Of a stretch of DNA of 37,669 bases, positions 1 through 8,819 are shown piece after piece (positions within the stretch are counted from its first letter, which is position 1; each line of letters starts with the position of its first letter). This DNA is from CAZGLR01 sp964526635. Its GTDB lineage: Bacteria > Zixibacteria > MSB-5A5 > GN15 > JAAZOE01. Location of the stretch: assembly GCA_964526635.1 (NCBI GenBank), contig CAZGLR010000017.1:1-37669 (forward strand), given 5' to 3'. The translations under genes were made by a program, and so were the position numbers. The notes under the pieces are model-generated. The model was not told where the DNA came from, made no database searches, and saw nothing but the letters and a program-made list of their open reading frames with translations.

Positions 1-47
1 TCTTGATTCAAGATGAGGAGGCAACCATCTTCCGCAGTACAAGGATT

Positions 48-773
48 ATGCCGTTATGCTTGATTTTACTCGCCCTTCTCTTATTTACCTGGGCCAATTG
101 TTCGGCCACCCAGCCAACATTTTTCGAACCATATGGTTTCAAAGTTGAGCAGCTTACTGCTTTGAATAAAGGACAGATGGCACGCTTTCGCATAAATTTT
201 GAGGTAAAGGCGGAATTTCAACAAGACAGTGAAATCGGTTCAGCGACCGTTTTAGTGCTTACCCTCCCTGATCGTGATACTCTCAGTAAAGAAATAATGC
301 AATTATCTTTTCCTGATAGAAAGAATAGTCAATTTGAGATTTCTGTTCACCCGGAAAACCACGATGTTGTTTTCATTCGTATTTTGATCGACTGGGGTGA
401 TATCCAGCAGTACCCGTATGGGTTTTTTATTGTCCATACGGAAAATGGATTGGAACTTCGGCGGAATTATTCTTCATTGGATGATATGGCTACAGAAACT
501 CCCCCGCACGATGAAGGCATTGATCCGGATACACTTACCGATGCACAATGGGAACAAAAATACGATGTGTGCCTGATTCTCGATAGTGATGAAAAACGAG
601 ATCTTGCAGCGCAGGTGCTTGGAGAAATTCCTGCTTCGGCAAAATCTTCGGATTGTGAAAACTGCTGTCTTTTATCCGTTTCACTGCGCGACTTGGTTAA
701 AATAGTCGATCTTGGTATTAAGGGGGATTATAAAGAACCACCGCCGTGGTCCCCTGAGAAAACAAGTAAGTAA
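48..773 (+). CDS. exported protein of unknown function
   Basis: I do not recognise a family. From the ATG at 48 the protein has 241 residues: a hydrophobic N-terminal segment (about residues 2-18, ending WANCSAT) that looks like a signal peptide, then a soluble beta-rich part with alternating hydrophobic residues, then an acidic linker (near DEGIDPDTLTDAQW) and a C-terminal part with a CENCC cysteine cluster. The cysteine after the hydrophobic stretch is preceded by Asn, so a lipoprotein is doubtful. The frame is open to the window edge (TTG at 3) and a GAGGAGG sits at about 15-21, too far from 48 for a normal ribosome binding site, so the true start may lie outside the window. It ends before a bidirectional terminator and is convergent with the protease gene. 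Confidence 0.7.
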   Translation: MPLCLILLALLLFTWANCSATQPTFFEPYGFKVEQLTALNKGQMARFRINFEVKAEFQQDSEIGSATVLVLTLPDRDTLSKEIMQLSFPDRKNSQFEISVHPENHDVVFIRILIDWGDIQQYPYGFFIVHTENGLELRRNYSSLDDMATETPPHDEGIDPDTLTDAQWEQKYDVCLILDSDEKRDLAAQVLGEIPASAKSSDCENCCLLSVSLRDLVKIVDLGIKGDYKEPPPWSPEKTSK

Positions 774-812
774 TCCGCAATCCAGTATCGACTTTTCTCT
801 CCTAAATTATAA

Positions 813-860
813 CCATATACATGCGTCGTTCCTTCAAATGCTAAGACTGCCATATACATG
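813..860 (+). repeat. 11-bp direct repeat CCATATACATG, two copies
   Basis: CCATATACATG occurs at 813-823 and again at 850-860 in the tail between the first gene and its terminator. Role unknown; two copies of 11 bp could be chance. Confidence 0.4.
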
Positions 861-922
861 TCGCGAGTGGCATGAACTGAATAGCTATGCATGGATTAAT
901 TATCCCAAATGCTTTATCAATC

Positions 923-954
923 AAAAAAGCCCCCGGAAGGCCGGGGGCTTTTTT
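923..954. terminator. bidirectional rho-independent terminator
   Basis: An 8-bp GC stem (GCCCCCGG at 929-936 with CCGGGGGC at 941-948) has an AAGG loop, six A on the left and six T on the right. It can stop transcription from both the + gene ending at 773 and the - strand protease gene ending at 978. Confidence 0.93.
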
Positions 955-977
955 GTCATGCTTTATCCCGAAATCTA

Positions 978-3320
978 TCAGAACTCAAGCGGGGCCGGGC
1001 CGCCCTTGAAGATATAATTGATCAGGTAGATAGCGTCACCTACGTTTACTTCAAGGTCCAGGTTGGCATCGCCGGCTTCTTCGCTCGCCGGTTCCGGTCC
1101 GCCATTGTAAATAAAGTTTATCAGGAAGACGGCATCGCCGATATTCCACAGGCCATCGGAGTTGGCATCGCCGCGCAGAATAGCGTTAACTGTGATACTT
1201 CCCTCATAGGCTTCCGGAACATACGAGAAACCATCGGCGGTCAATTCGAGAGTGCGCGAACTGACTGTCGCGGTATCAACGGTAATCACAGTGCCATGCG
1301 GGGCCGAGCCGGAAAGAGTAAAAAAGATTTTCATAACGGTGCCAGCACCCGGCGGCAGGGGAGATGATGGATTGGTGATGAAATAAGCCCGGCTGGAGGT
1401 TGTCGCCGCGACCTGCGATTTAATGAAGCCATCGGTACGCGTCCCGACTACCGATGCGGAATCGATGGTGGCATAGGTGGCATCGTCGACAGCAAACGGA
1501 ATCATCAGGCTGCCCAGTTCCTGGCTGTTGGCCAGATTAACATCGATAACAGCCTGGGTGCCGGCGAAGGCGGTATCATGCTCGAAGTGCATGGTATCGG
1601 CGATCGCTACGATATAATTGGTCTTGCTGTTGGTGATCGGGATACCCTGGTAATCAATTGTCAGGGAGACATTGAAAGCTCCCGGCTGATCGAAGGTATG
1701 GGTTGGATTACGCTCAGTAGAATAGTCGCCGTCGCCGAAATCCCATTGCCAGTCTTTGGCGGCATCCATTGATTGATCGGTGAAGTTAACGGTCAATGGC
1801 GCCTGTCCCATTGTTACATCGGCCGTGAAGTCGGCGCCCCAGCCGAGGGCATCGACAACATCGATAATTCCCCAGCCATAATCGTTGTTTGGAGAATCGG
1901 CCATACTGGCGGTTTCCATCAGAGCCAGGCGAACCATCTGTGGTGTAAAGCTGGGCCGTGCCTGCAGCACGATCGCTGCGGCTCCGCCAACCAGCGGGCA
2001 GGACAGCGAGGTGCCATTGACGTAAGTATAGTTGGCATCACCGGACGAAGTCGCACAATATGTCGAGACGCCCTGGGCGCTGACATCCGGTTTAATGCGG
2101 CCGTCGTAGGTCGGGCCGCGCGATGAAAACGATGCTATCGTTCCGGTTGATGACACCGCGCCACAGGCAAGAATTTCGAACGCATCGGCCGGCGCAGTCA
2201 TAGTTCCTGATCCGGGGCCGCCGTTGCCATTGGAATTGACCACGACGATGCCCATTGAGGTGGCCAGGTTGGCCGCCAGCGTAGTGATGGCGGTTTCGCC
2301 ATCGAAATCTGAGTAGGCGTACCAGTCGCTGTAGCCCAGTGATGACGAAATGACATCGGCGCCGATGGAATCAGCCCATTCGACTGCCGCCACCCAGTTA
2401 TCTTCTTCGACCTGGGTTTCGCTGCGGACATCTTCGGTTTTAGCCAGCAGGAACGAGGCACCATAGGCGGGACCATAGTGTGTTCCCTCAACAGCACCAC
2501 CAAGGGTTGACCAGGTATAGGTGCCGTGATTCCAGGCTGAGGACCAGTCTTCGGCTTCATTGGCGGTTTCGCTATCGTTATATACGAAATCGTATTCGGC
2601 AATGAGCCTTCCGGAGCCGATGGCGGCCGCGAAGGCCTCATGCGATTTGCGGTATCCGGTATCGAACATAGCCACGATGACACCGGCGCCGTTGAAACCC
2701 AGGGCGTGCGCCTCGGGGACGCCAATCATATCGAGCTGGCCGAATGCGTTGCCATAGCCGAGCAGACCGGGATCACCGGATTTTTGTGGTGGCGCTGTTT
2801 TGGAATCGGGGGCAGTGACTTCCTCGGCGTTTTCACGCACGAAAGTCGCCACCGGTCTGATTTTGGCCACAAACGGCAGTTGATTGATCTGGTCGATTTG
2901 GTCAAGCGGCAGGAGGAAACTGGCGGCATTGAGCCATTTGGAAATGCGGCGAAGCTCTCCGCCAGCTTCGATAATATCATTGATATAGGTGGCTGGTACG
3001 GGGAGGTCGGCGAAGGTAATCCCATCAATCCCCATCTTCTCCAGACGGCCCACTTTTTCATCGGTCAGTGTCACCGAGGCGGCGATACGCTGATAGGCCG
3101 CTTTGTCGAAGACCCCTTTATCTGTAAAAAAGATCCAGACCTTGGCGGCGCCATCGACAGAGCGCGGATGCAGGAAGGTCTTGACGGCTTCGATTGAATT
3201 GGAGGTGTCTTTTTCGAAGCTGATCGGTTTCTGCACCACCGGCTTCTCGGCGGCGATGACGGTTGAGGTGGCACATAATAGTCCGGCCAGTAAAAGCCAG
3301 ATAAAACGCAAACGCGGCAT
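978..3320 (-). CDS. secreted subtilisin-like (S8) protease with PKD, cohesin-like and dockerin domains
   Basis: An extracellular serine protease of 780 residues. The start at 3320 is chosen because it gives a clean signal peptide (residues 1-24, ending VIAA) and has an AAAGG ribosome binding site 6 nt upstream. Residues about 30-170 resemble a propeptide. The S8 catalytic triad is visible: Asp220 (FDTG), His265 (NHGT) and Ser438 (GTSLSCP), with an oxyanion Asn near 364-366. A PKD domain follows (about 497-572, WDFGDG), then a cohesin-like beta domain (about 577-712), then two dockerin type I repeats (about 717-776) with calcium-loop residues D718/N720/D722 and D751/N753/D755. Dockerins bind cohesins, so the enzyme is probably anchored to, or assembled with, other surface proteins. 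The protease call is firm; the cohesin call is by pattern only. Confidence 0.92.
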   Translation of the reverse strand: MPRLRFIWLLLAGLLCATSTVIAAEKPVVQKPISFEKDTSNSIEAVKTFLHPRSVDGAAKVWIFFTDKGVFDKAAYQRIAASVTLTDEKVGRLEKMGIDGITFADLPVPATYINDIIEAGGELRRISKWLNAASFLLPLDQIDQINQLPFVAKIRPVATFVRENAEEVTAPDSKTAPPQKSGDPGLLGYGNAFGQLDMIGVPEAHALGFNGAGVIVAMFDTGYRKSHEAFAAAIGSGRLIAEYDFVYNDSETANEAEDWSSAWNHGTYTWSTLGGAVEGTHYGPAYGASFLLAKTEDVRSETQVEEDNWVAAVEWADSIGADVISSSLGYSDWYAYSDFDGETAITTLAANLATSMGIVVVNSNGNGGPGSGTMTAPADAFEILACGAVSSTGTIASFSSRGPTYDGRIKPDVSAQGVSTYCATSSGDANYTYVNGTSLSCPLVGGAAAIVLQARPSFTPQMVRLALMETASMADSPNNDYGWGIIDVVDALGWGADFTADVTMGQAPLTVNFTDQSMDAAKDWQWDFGDGDYSTERNPTHTFDQPGAFNVSLTIDYQGIPITNSKTNYIVAIADTMHFEHDTAFAGTQAVIDVNLANSQELGSLMIPFAVDDATYATIDSASVVGTRTDGFIKSQVAATTSSRAYFITNPSSPLPPGAGTVMKIFFTLSGSAPHGTVITVDTATVSSRTLELTADGFSYVPEAYEGSITVNAILRGDANSDGLWNIGDAVFLINFIYNGGPEPASEEAGDANLDLEVNVGDAIYLINYIFKGGPAPLEF

Positions 3321-3651
3321 GATCAGCCTTTCTTTAGGGTTCTGGAATCTATCGGCAAGTAGTAATAAATACTTCCGCCTATAACTTACGCGAAACCACG
3401 GAATTGTCAATGTCTAACGCCGTTGGTCAGGCCCGATAGGTATGGATTGTGTCCCATACTTCTGGGTCAATACAGAGACGGCCATGGTCTCGGAGTTGTC
3501 CAATTAATAAACGTATCCGCTTGCCAAAGCGTTGGTTATGAAACGTCGACGGAATAATCGATCAGTTTTTTGCAACCGGCACCCAAGTTGCGTCATTTCG
3601 AGTGACGAACTGGCAATCCCGTAGTGGGGATAGCGAAAGGGCAGGTGTTCG
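3321..3651. other. 331-bp divergent intergenic region
   Basis: This lies between the protease (-) and the pseudopilin (+). It holds a TTGACA read on the - strand (3405-3410), a possible -35 for the protease gene, although no good -10 lies at normal spacing. It also has a 6-bp hairpin (GTATGG 3440-3445 with CCATAC 3454-3459) and a REP-like palindrome near 3591-3607. I see no convincing gene here. Confidence 0.6.
3591..3607. repeat. REP-like palindrome
   Basis: CGTCA (3591-3595) and TGACG (3603-3607) flank TTTCGAG. The pattern CGTCATTTCGAGTGACGAA resembles short dispersed palindromic elements found in many bacterial genomes. Only one copy was noticed here, so this is an impression and not a demonstrated repeat. 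Confidence 0.3.
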
Positions 3652-4194
3652 ATGAACAAAAAGCTGCGTAATCGACAGGGTTTCACGCTGATTGAAATGA
3701 TGACCGTGGTGGTTGTCATCGGAATCGTCTCGGTAATGGCGTTTCCGCGCTTTGGCGCGACGATCGATCGTCTCAAAATGAAAAGTGAAATGAGGAATAT
3801 CGTTTCGAAAATGCGGCTGGCCCGAAGTGAAGCGATTACCTCTAAGCAGAATATCGGGGTAACCTTCGACTGGCTGGAATCAGGCAATGGCGAATATACC
3901 CTGCACGTGATTACTTTCCTTGATAATGTGCATCCCCATCTTATGGAGTATAACTGGGGAGATTCAATAATCAATTCTTCGGAAATCGAACAATCGGTGG
4001 GGTATGTCTGGGCCGATATGGGCTGGCCGTCGGTGGTCTATCGCCCCAATGGTTCAGCCGGCCGGAGCGATCGGTTCAGGGTTGAGGCCTACAATTATGA
4101 TAACGGCTATAGTGATGACCATACCGGATTCATAAGTGTTGTTGGCGCAACGGGAAAGACGAAGTTGGATTCCCTTGTCAGGCATGATTACTGA
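3652..4194 (+). CDS. GspH/FimT-like type IV pseudopilin
   Basis: 180 residues with a class III prepilin leader: MNKKLRNRQG followed by FTLIEMM, i.e. cleavage after Gly10 by the prepilin peptidase, N-methylation of Phe and the conserved Glu at mature position 5. The hydrophobic helix runs to about residue 30 and an amphipathic helix follows (KMRLARSEAI), then a beta-rich head. This order fits the GspH/FimT minor pseudopilins, which sit at the tip of type II secretion or type IV pilus fibres. The start is supported by an AGGGCAGG ribosome binding site. A terminator follows, so it is transcribed apart from pilM although it lies beside the pil cluster. Confidence 0.85.
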   Translation: MNKKLRNRQGFTLIEMMTVVVVIGIVSVMAFPRFGATIDRLKMKSEMRNIVSKMRLARSEAITSKQNIGVTFDWLESGNGEYTLHVITFLDNVHPHLMEYNWGDSIINSSEIEQSVGYVWADMGWPSVVYRPNGSAGRSDRFRVEAYNYDNGYSDDHTGFISVVGATGKTKLDSLVRHDY

Positions 4195-4230
4195 TAAAAC
4201 AGGCGTTACTCCCTCCTTCTCATCCTCCAG

Positions 4231-4260
4231 AGGCCCCGATCAAGTTCGGGGCCTTTTTTA
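4231..4260 (+). terminator. rho-independent terminator after the pseudopilin
   Basis: A 9-bp stem AGGCCCCGA (4231-4239) / TCGGGGCCT (4246-4254) with a 6-nt loop is followed by five further T. It separates the pseudopilin gene from the pilM operon. The remaining 4261-4457 is A/T-rich leader in which I find no clear promoter or riboswitch. Confidence 0.92.
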
Positions 4261-4457
4261 TGGGGTACGGGAAATAGACCATAATCGAGAGTAAAGAACG
4301 GCCCGTGTACTGCCGACCTATATAAGCGATGCCGGAATTTTGCGAGAAGATGCCAGAAACTGCACAGTACTGGAGCCGGTCCTCAACTGGTAAATAATTT
4401 AGCAGAATTGTCGATAACCAAATAGGATAACAGATCGAGCCCAAAGGCGAATTTTAT

Positions 4458-5510
4458 ATGCTATTTTCAGGTGGTAAAAAATCACTGGTGGGACTGGATA
4501 TTGGCGCGAGTTCCATCAAGATGGTCAAGCTTGACCACAGTAAGAACGGATATGTCGTGGATACGCTGGCGATCCGAGAACTGCCCACAGAAGCGATTGT
4601 CGCCGATGAAATTCGTGATCGCGAAGCGGTAATTTTCAATATTCACTCGGCGCTTGATGAACTCGATACCCGAACCAAAGAGGTGGTCGTCTCTCTTTCG
4701 GGTCATGCACTTATTACCGACAAGCTGACTATCGACAAGAAAACCGGCGGCGAGGCCGAGCAGGCGATTTTGTTCGAGGCGGAGCAGCGGTCACCGTTTG
4801 ATGTCGAGGACGTGGCCCTGGATCATCATGTCATCCGCGTCGATGAAGAAACCAACAAAATGGAAATTTTGCTGGTGGCGGCGCGCAAGGAATTTCTCGG
4901 GTCGTTTCTCAGTCTGGTTTTTGATGCGGGGCTTCAGCCGGTAGCGGTTGATACTGATGCCTTCGCCATGTTCAACGCCTATGTCAACAATTACGAGGTC
5001 GATCCTAATCGCACTACCGTCCTGGTTGATATCGGCCAGGACAGCACCAGCGTGTTGTATATTCACGATGGGTATTATCACTCGACACGGGATATCGCGG
5101 TCGGGACCCGTTCGGTGTTCAATGCGATTCAGCAGGAGTTTCGACTCAATCACGAGTTGACGACACAGGCGATTCAGGGGCAACTGAATACATCGATTGA
5201 TCAGGACATGTTGAAAGCTACGATCGTGTCGGCCGCCGAGGAGACGGTCAACGGTCTGGAATTGGCTTTTAACTATTTCAAATCTCAGGCCAAGACGGAA
5301 GCGATTGACTGGATGGTGCTGGCCGGGGGCGGCGCACTGATTCCATATTTCCCGGAGTTCATTCAGTCGAAGCTGCAGATCCCGCTGGAGATATTCAATC
5401 CACTGCGCAACGTCGAATACGATCCTGAGAGCTTTGAAGGATTGGAGCCGGAGAAGATCGCCCCGCTGTTGGCGGTCCCCATCGGCATGGCGATGAGAAA
5501 GGTGCTGTAA
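4458..5510 (+). CDS. pilM: type IV pilus assembly protein PilM
   Basis: 350 residues, the usual PilM length. PilM is a cytoplasmic actin-fold ATPase that binds the N-terminal INLLP tail of PilN and links the cytoplasmic motor to the inner-membrane alignment complex. Visible motifs are the first phosphate loop GLDIGASSIKMVKL (about residues 12-25), the second, DIGQDSTSVLYIHDG (near 190-205), and the adenosine loop MVLAGGGALIPY (near 285-297). It is the first gene of pilM-N-O-P-Q; pilN starts 3 nt after its stop. The ATG at 4458 has AAAGGCG 9 nt upstream. Function is assigned from family and synteny together. Confidence 0.95.
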   Translation: MLFSGGKKSLVGLDIGASSIKMVKLDHSKNGYVVDTLAIRELPTEAIVADEIRDREAVIFNIHSALDELDTRTKEVVVSLSGHALITDKLTIDKKTGGEAEQAILFEAEQRSPFDVEDVALDHHVIRVDEETNKMEILLVAARKEFLGSFLSLVFDAGLQPVAVDTDAFAMFNAYVNNYEVDPNRTTVLVDIGQDSTSVLYIHDGYYHSTRDIAVGTRSVFNAIQQEFRLNHELTTQAIQGQLNTSIDQDMLKATIVSAAEETVNGLELAFNYFKSQAKTEAIDWMVLAGGGALIPYFPEFIQSKLQIPLEIFNPLRNVEYDPESFEGLEPEKIAPLLAVPIGMAMRKVL

Positions 5511-5513
5511 GCC

Positions 5514-6236
5514 ATGGAAATGATTCATATAAACCTGTTGCCCAAGGAATTCCGCAAAAAACGCGGGAGTCTCAAGGTTGGGAAAATCGGGTACTATGCC
5601 ATCGGCGCGACGTTCGGCATCATTGTGACGGTTGTCGTGATCTCGATGTACCAGATGTTCCAGCTGCGCGAGCTTGAGGAAAAGATCACGGTCGCCGAAT
5701 TCCGGACGAAAGAGCTGGAAAAGGACATCGCCATCGTTGATGCCATCACCGGTGTCAAGGAAAAGATCATGAAGCGGATGGAGGCGGTCGATCGCCTCGA
5801 TCAGCACCGCACCGTCTGGGTCCGGGTCCTCGAGGACATCACCACCCGTCTGCCGGAATTCACCTGGCTCGATGTCTTTGAAGAGACCGATCCGCCGAAG
5901 AAGGCTGTGGCCAAGGCGGCCGCGACTGACCAGAAGGGCAAAAACGGCAAAGATGAAAAAGCCGAAAAGGAAGAAGTTTCGATGGCGGCGATATCCCGGC
6001 CGGTCAAGTTGTCCGGATATTGCTTCTCGCTGAATTCCCTGGCCAGTCTCATGATCAAGATGATGCGGTCGCATTATTTCAGCGACATCGAACTGGCCAG
6101 TGTGCAGGAGACGGCGTTCGATAAACAGGTGGCGTACAATTATGTTATCACCGCCACGCTGCATTATCTGTCCGATAATGAACTGAAGAAACTGCTTGAA
6201 GATGAGGCCGGTGCCAATCTGCTGGCCAGCTATTAG
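5514..6236 (+). CDS. pilN: type IV pilus assembly protein PilN
   Basis: 240 residues. The protein begins MEMIHINLLPKEFRKK, the signature PilN tail that docks into PilM, followed by one transmembrane helix (about 25-48), a coiled coil (about 50-95) and a periplasmic ferredoxin-like domain. PilN pairs with PilO in the inner-membrane alignment complex. Residues about 127-157 form a Lys/Glu/Ala-rich low-complexity insertion (PPKKAVAKAAATDQ onwards) that breaks up the periplasmic part. That is longer than a typical PilN loop and was probably inserted in this lineage. It lies 13 nt upstream of pilO. Confidence 0.94.
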   Translation: MEMIHINLLPKEFRKKRGSLKVGKIGYYAIGATFGIIVTVVVISMYQMFQLRELEEKITVAEFRTKELEKDIAIVDAITGVKEKIMKRMEAVDRLDQHRTVWVRVLEDITTRLPEFTWLDVFEETDPPKKAVAKAAATDQKGKNGKDEKAEKEEVSMAAISRPVKLSGYCFSLNSLASLMIKMMRSHYFSDIELASVQETAFDKQVAYNYVITATLHYLSDNELKKLLEDEAGANLLASY

Positions 6237-6249
6237 GAGATGAGACGGA

Positions 6250-6855
6250 ATGGATTATAAAGACCCCAAATTTCAGAAGATCGCGCTGGTGGTGGTCATC
6301 TTCTTTGCCCTGATGTATGTTTGGTACACCCGGATCTATTCCCGTCAGTCGGCCCGGATTGAGTCGCGCCAGCGTGAATATCAACAGATGATTATCAATC
6401 TCCGCAATGTCGAGATGAAATCGAAATCGGTCGAGGGTTTGAAGGCCGAATATCAGGAAATGCTGAGCAAGTATCGTGAAATCGAGACGCTGCTGCCGGA
6501 AGTGAAAATGGTGCCGTCGTTCCTCGTCCAGTTGCATACGGCCTCCTCGCTGACCGGGACCAAGATTCAGAAAATCGAGCCATTGCCGGTGGCCTCGGAA
6601 GCGTTCTATAATATCGCCTCGTTCAGCGTCGATATGACAGGCACGTATCATGACTTCGGGAAATTTATCAGCTACATTGCCAATTTCCCCTTTATCGTCA
6701 ATATCAAGGATATGAAAATCAATGGCGCTCAGGAACTGAAACTGGGCAGTTCCAATGACGATAAAGAAGAGGAAGTCAACACGATCGAAGCCTCGTTCGT
6801 GCTTAACACCTATTATGTCAAGGCCGAAGAGCGGCTACAAGAATTGGATATATAG
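6250..6855 (+). CDS. pilO: type IV pilus assembly protein PilO
   Basis: 201 residues, the usual size. There is one N-terminal transmembrane helix (about 9-27), a coiled coil (about 33-75) and a periplasmic alpha/beta core with the typical PilO stretch LLPEVKMVPSFLVQLHTASSLTG. PilO heterodimerises with PilN and passes the signal to PilP. The ATG at 6250 follows TTAGGAGATGAGACGG. Its stop is 16 nt before the next gene. Confidence 0.93.
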   Translation: MDYKDPKFQKIALVVVIFFALMYVWYTRIYSRQSARIESRQREYQQMIINLRNVEMKSKSVEGLKAEYQEMLSKYREIETLLPEVKMVPSFLVQLHTASSLTGTKIQKIEPLPVASEAFYNIASFSVDMTGTYHDFGKFISYIANFPFIVNIKDMKINGAQELKLGSSNDDKEEEVNTIEASFVLNTYYVKAEERLQELDI

Positions 6856-6871
6856 ACGGAGTGAATGCGAA

Positions 6872-8803
6872 ATGACTGTGCGTGTAAAGCCCATAGTGAT
6901 GGCGATAGTCGGTCTGATGCTGTTGGCCGGGATGGTGACGGCGGATGTCAACCAGATTACCAGTCTGACAGTTTCTCATCAGCCCGGGTTTACTGTCCTG
7001 ACCATCACCGGCGATGATCCTTTTCAGGTGAAGCATCAATCCGTCGAAGCTGCCAACGGCAAACCTTATCGTATCGTCGTTGATTGTTTGCCGGGCCGTT
7101 TCGGTCTGCCGGCGAACTCGTTCGATGAACTGCCTTCGCAGGTCCTGACCGGAATACGCTGTTCGCAGTTTGCGGTCGATCCGCAGGAGATCGTGCGAAT
7201 CGTCATGGATGTTAGCGACGATTGCTCATACCGTATTGAACCTGACAATAATCAGATCCGGGTTTTTCTGGCCGACGCTGAATCGAAACCGTTTGGCTCA
7301 TGGACGACGGGTCGTAAAATTTCTGTGCCGGCTCCGCCGGCCGGTACGCCAGTGCCGTCAATAGCTGCCTCCAAACCGGCCGTCTCGCAGCCGAAGCCGA
7401 AACCAACGGTTCAGACCAGGGCAACCGAACTGGCCGAAGAAAATAAGACGCGCAATGGTATCCCGATTCCGTTGCAGGAAAAGCTCCGCCGACAGAATCA
7501 AACTGATGATAATACCTCGTCGATGGTTGCCTCACAAGACGACGATGAAGATCATAGTCGTCCGACGACTGCGCGCCGGGTGCCGACTGTCTCGGCCAAA
7601 GTAAACGGTGCCAGGCCGAAGCCAAAACCTCAGATTGTCAAATTACCAGCGCCTGACAAAGTCGACGCCTATGGACCGTTTCCGGCAATTCCGCCGGTGG
7701 TGGTCGCCTCGATCGGCGAGCTGCAACAGGAGAAGAATCAGCCGACTATAGTCAAAGCCATTGGAGAGTACGATGAGCCTGCTGACGCCACGGTCAAAAC
7801 AGAAACGCCCAGACCTGTGGCCCGGCCGAAAATTGTCCAGAAGGACATGCCAAAGACTACTTCGGTAAAGCCCACGGCGCTCCCGACGGCTGACTTCGAA
7901 ACGCCGGCGACCATACCGACCACTGCTGCATCTGAAACCGATGTCGTGTTGGCCGGCCTGCTGGGGCGCGGCGCAGTTATACTACCGGATAATCATCTGC
8001 TGGTCCGTCGTGTTGCCGGTACCGGACTATCGCAGGTGCCGTCGAACGGTAGTTTACCCTTTGACCTCGCTCAGGCGAAGTCAATAACGTTGCCGCCGCT
8101 TCCGGTTACGACTACCGAGGATATCGAATATGCCGAATCCGGCTCCGGTGTACCGACAGTATCGCTGAAGCCATCGAATACAAATCCCGATCTTGCGGCG
8201 ACGATGAAAGACCGCGGGAAGTTTTTTGCTGCTGTCGAACAGAGCAGTGATGTGGCAATCCCCGGCCGGTCGCCCTCAATGACCGGTAATGATATACATA
8301 AGGAAGCAACCGCCAAAAAACCGACCGCTGATGCTGAACATAAAGACGCTTCAACGACGGTGGATAAAGATGCCAATGACAAGAAGAAAGCCACTTCGGT
8401 GTCGCGGTATCGTCGGAGTACAGCCAAGTCGATCCGGATGAAGCAGACCCAGGTGGTCAAGTTTCCTGAGCGTATGGTGATTAAGTACTCGGCCGCCGGT
8501 ACCCGTGATCCGTTTAAAACGCTTCTCGATGCCAGGAAAACGCAGCGGGGAAGTGTGGCGACGAATCGCGAGGTGCCGAATATCGAATCGCTCTCACTGG
8601 TCGGTATTCTGGAATCAGGGCTGGGTGGCAGTGCCGCGCTGCTGGAAGATGTCGAGGGAATCGGCTATATCCTGCGGCAGGGTGATCGAATCAAAAACGG
8701 TTATGTGGCCCAGATACATGAAGATGCCGTGTATTTCCAGATTAATGAGTATGGCTGGACAAGGACGGCGGTCAAAGAGCTTGAAAAAAATGACTCGCAA
8801 TAA
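6872..8803 (+). CDS. pilP: PilP-like pilotin-lipoprotein homolog fused to an AMIN domain
   Basis: 643 residues, several times longer than a normal PilP (about 170-180). The start at 6872 gives a signal peptide (residues 1-24, ending MVTADV) behind GGAG at 6858-6861. Residues about 27-134 look like an AMIN domain (ITSLTVSHQPGFTVLTI, then a second beta repeat), a peptidoglycan-binding module normally found at the N-terminus of PilQ. Residues about 140-540 are a Pro/Lys/Thr-rich, probably disordered linker. Residues 543-643 match PilP: RDPF, then LVGILE, a GYILRQGDRI turn and the QINEYGW end. There is no lipobox cysteine. The position between pilO and pilQ fits PilP, which couples PilNO to the secretin. 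The linker could span the periplasm while AMIN holds the wall. Confidence 0.85.
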   Translation: MTVRVKPIVMAIVGLMLLAGMVTADVNQITSLTVSHQPGFTVLTITGDDPFQVKHQSVEAANGKPYRIVVDCLPGRFGLPANSFDELPSQVLTGIRCSQFAVDPQEIVRIVMDVSDDCSYRIEPDNNQIRVFLADAESKPFGSWTTGRKISVPAPPAGTPVPSIAASKPAVSQPKPKPTVQTRATELAEENKTRNGIPIPLQEKLRRQNQTDDNTSSMVASQDDDEDHSRPTTARRVPTVSAKVNGARPKPKPQIVKLPAPDKVDAYGPFPAIPPVVVASIGELQQEKNQPTIVKAIGEYDEPADATVKTETPRPVARPKIVQKDMPKTTSVKPTALPTADFETPATIPTTAASETDVVLAGLLGRGAVILPDNHLLVRRVAGTGLSQVPSNGSLPFDLAQAKSITLPPLPVTTTEDIEYAESGSGVPTVSLKPSNTNPDLAATMKDRGKFFAAVEQSSDVAIPGRSPSMTGNDIHKEATAKKPTADAEHKDASTTVDKDANDKKKATSVSRYRRSTAKSIRMKQTQVVKFPERMVIKYSAAGTRDPFKTLLDARKTQRGSVATNREVPNIESLSLVGILESGLGGSAALLEDVEGIGYILRQGDRIKNGYVAQIHEDAVYFQINEYGWTRTAVKELEKNDSQ

Positions 8804-8819
8804 AGAAGGAAATGCCGTG

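Noticed and set aside
4261..4457. Possible c-di-GMP (GEMM) riboswitch before pilM
   Set aside because: Pilus genes often carry one, but the conserved GEMM core segments are absent from the leader.
4791..6164. Long - strand open frame (457 codons) opposite pilM/pilN
   Set aside because: Its peptide is rich in His/Arg/Asp without any recognisable family and lies wholly antisense to firmly identified pil genes; it is a codon-bias shadow.
8790..8819. Upstream ATG (8790) and GTG (8817) as pilQ starts
   Set aside because: The ATG would lie inside pilP and push the signal peptide inwards; the ribosome binding site AGAAGGA fits ATG 8820 (GTG 8817 remains an alternative).
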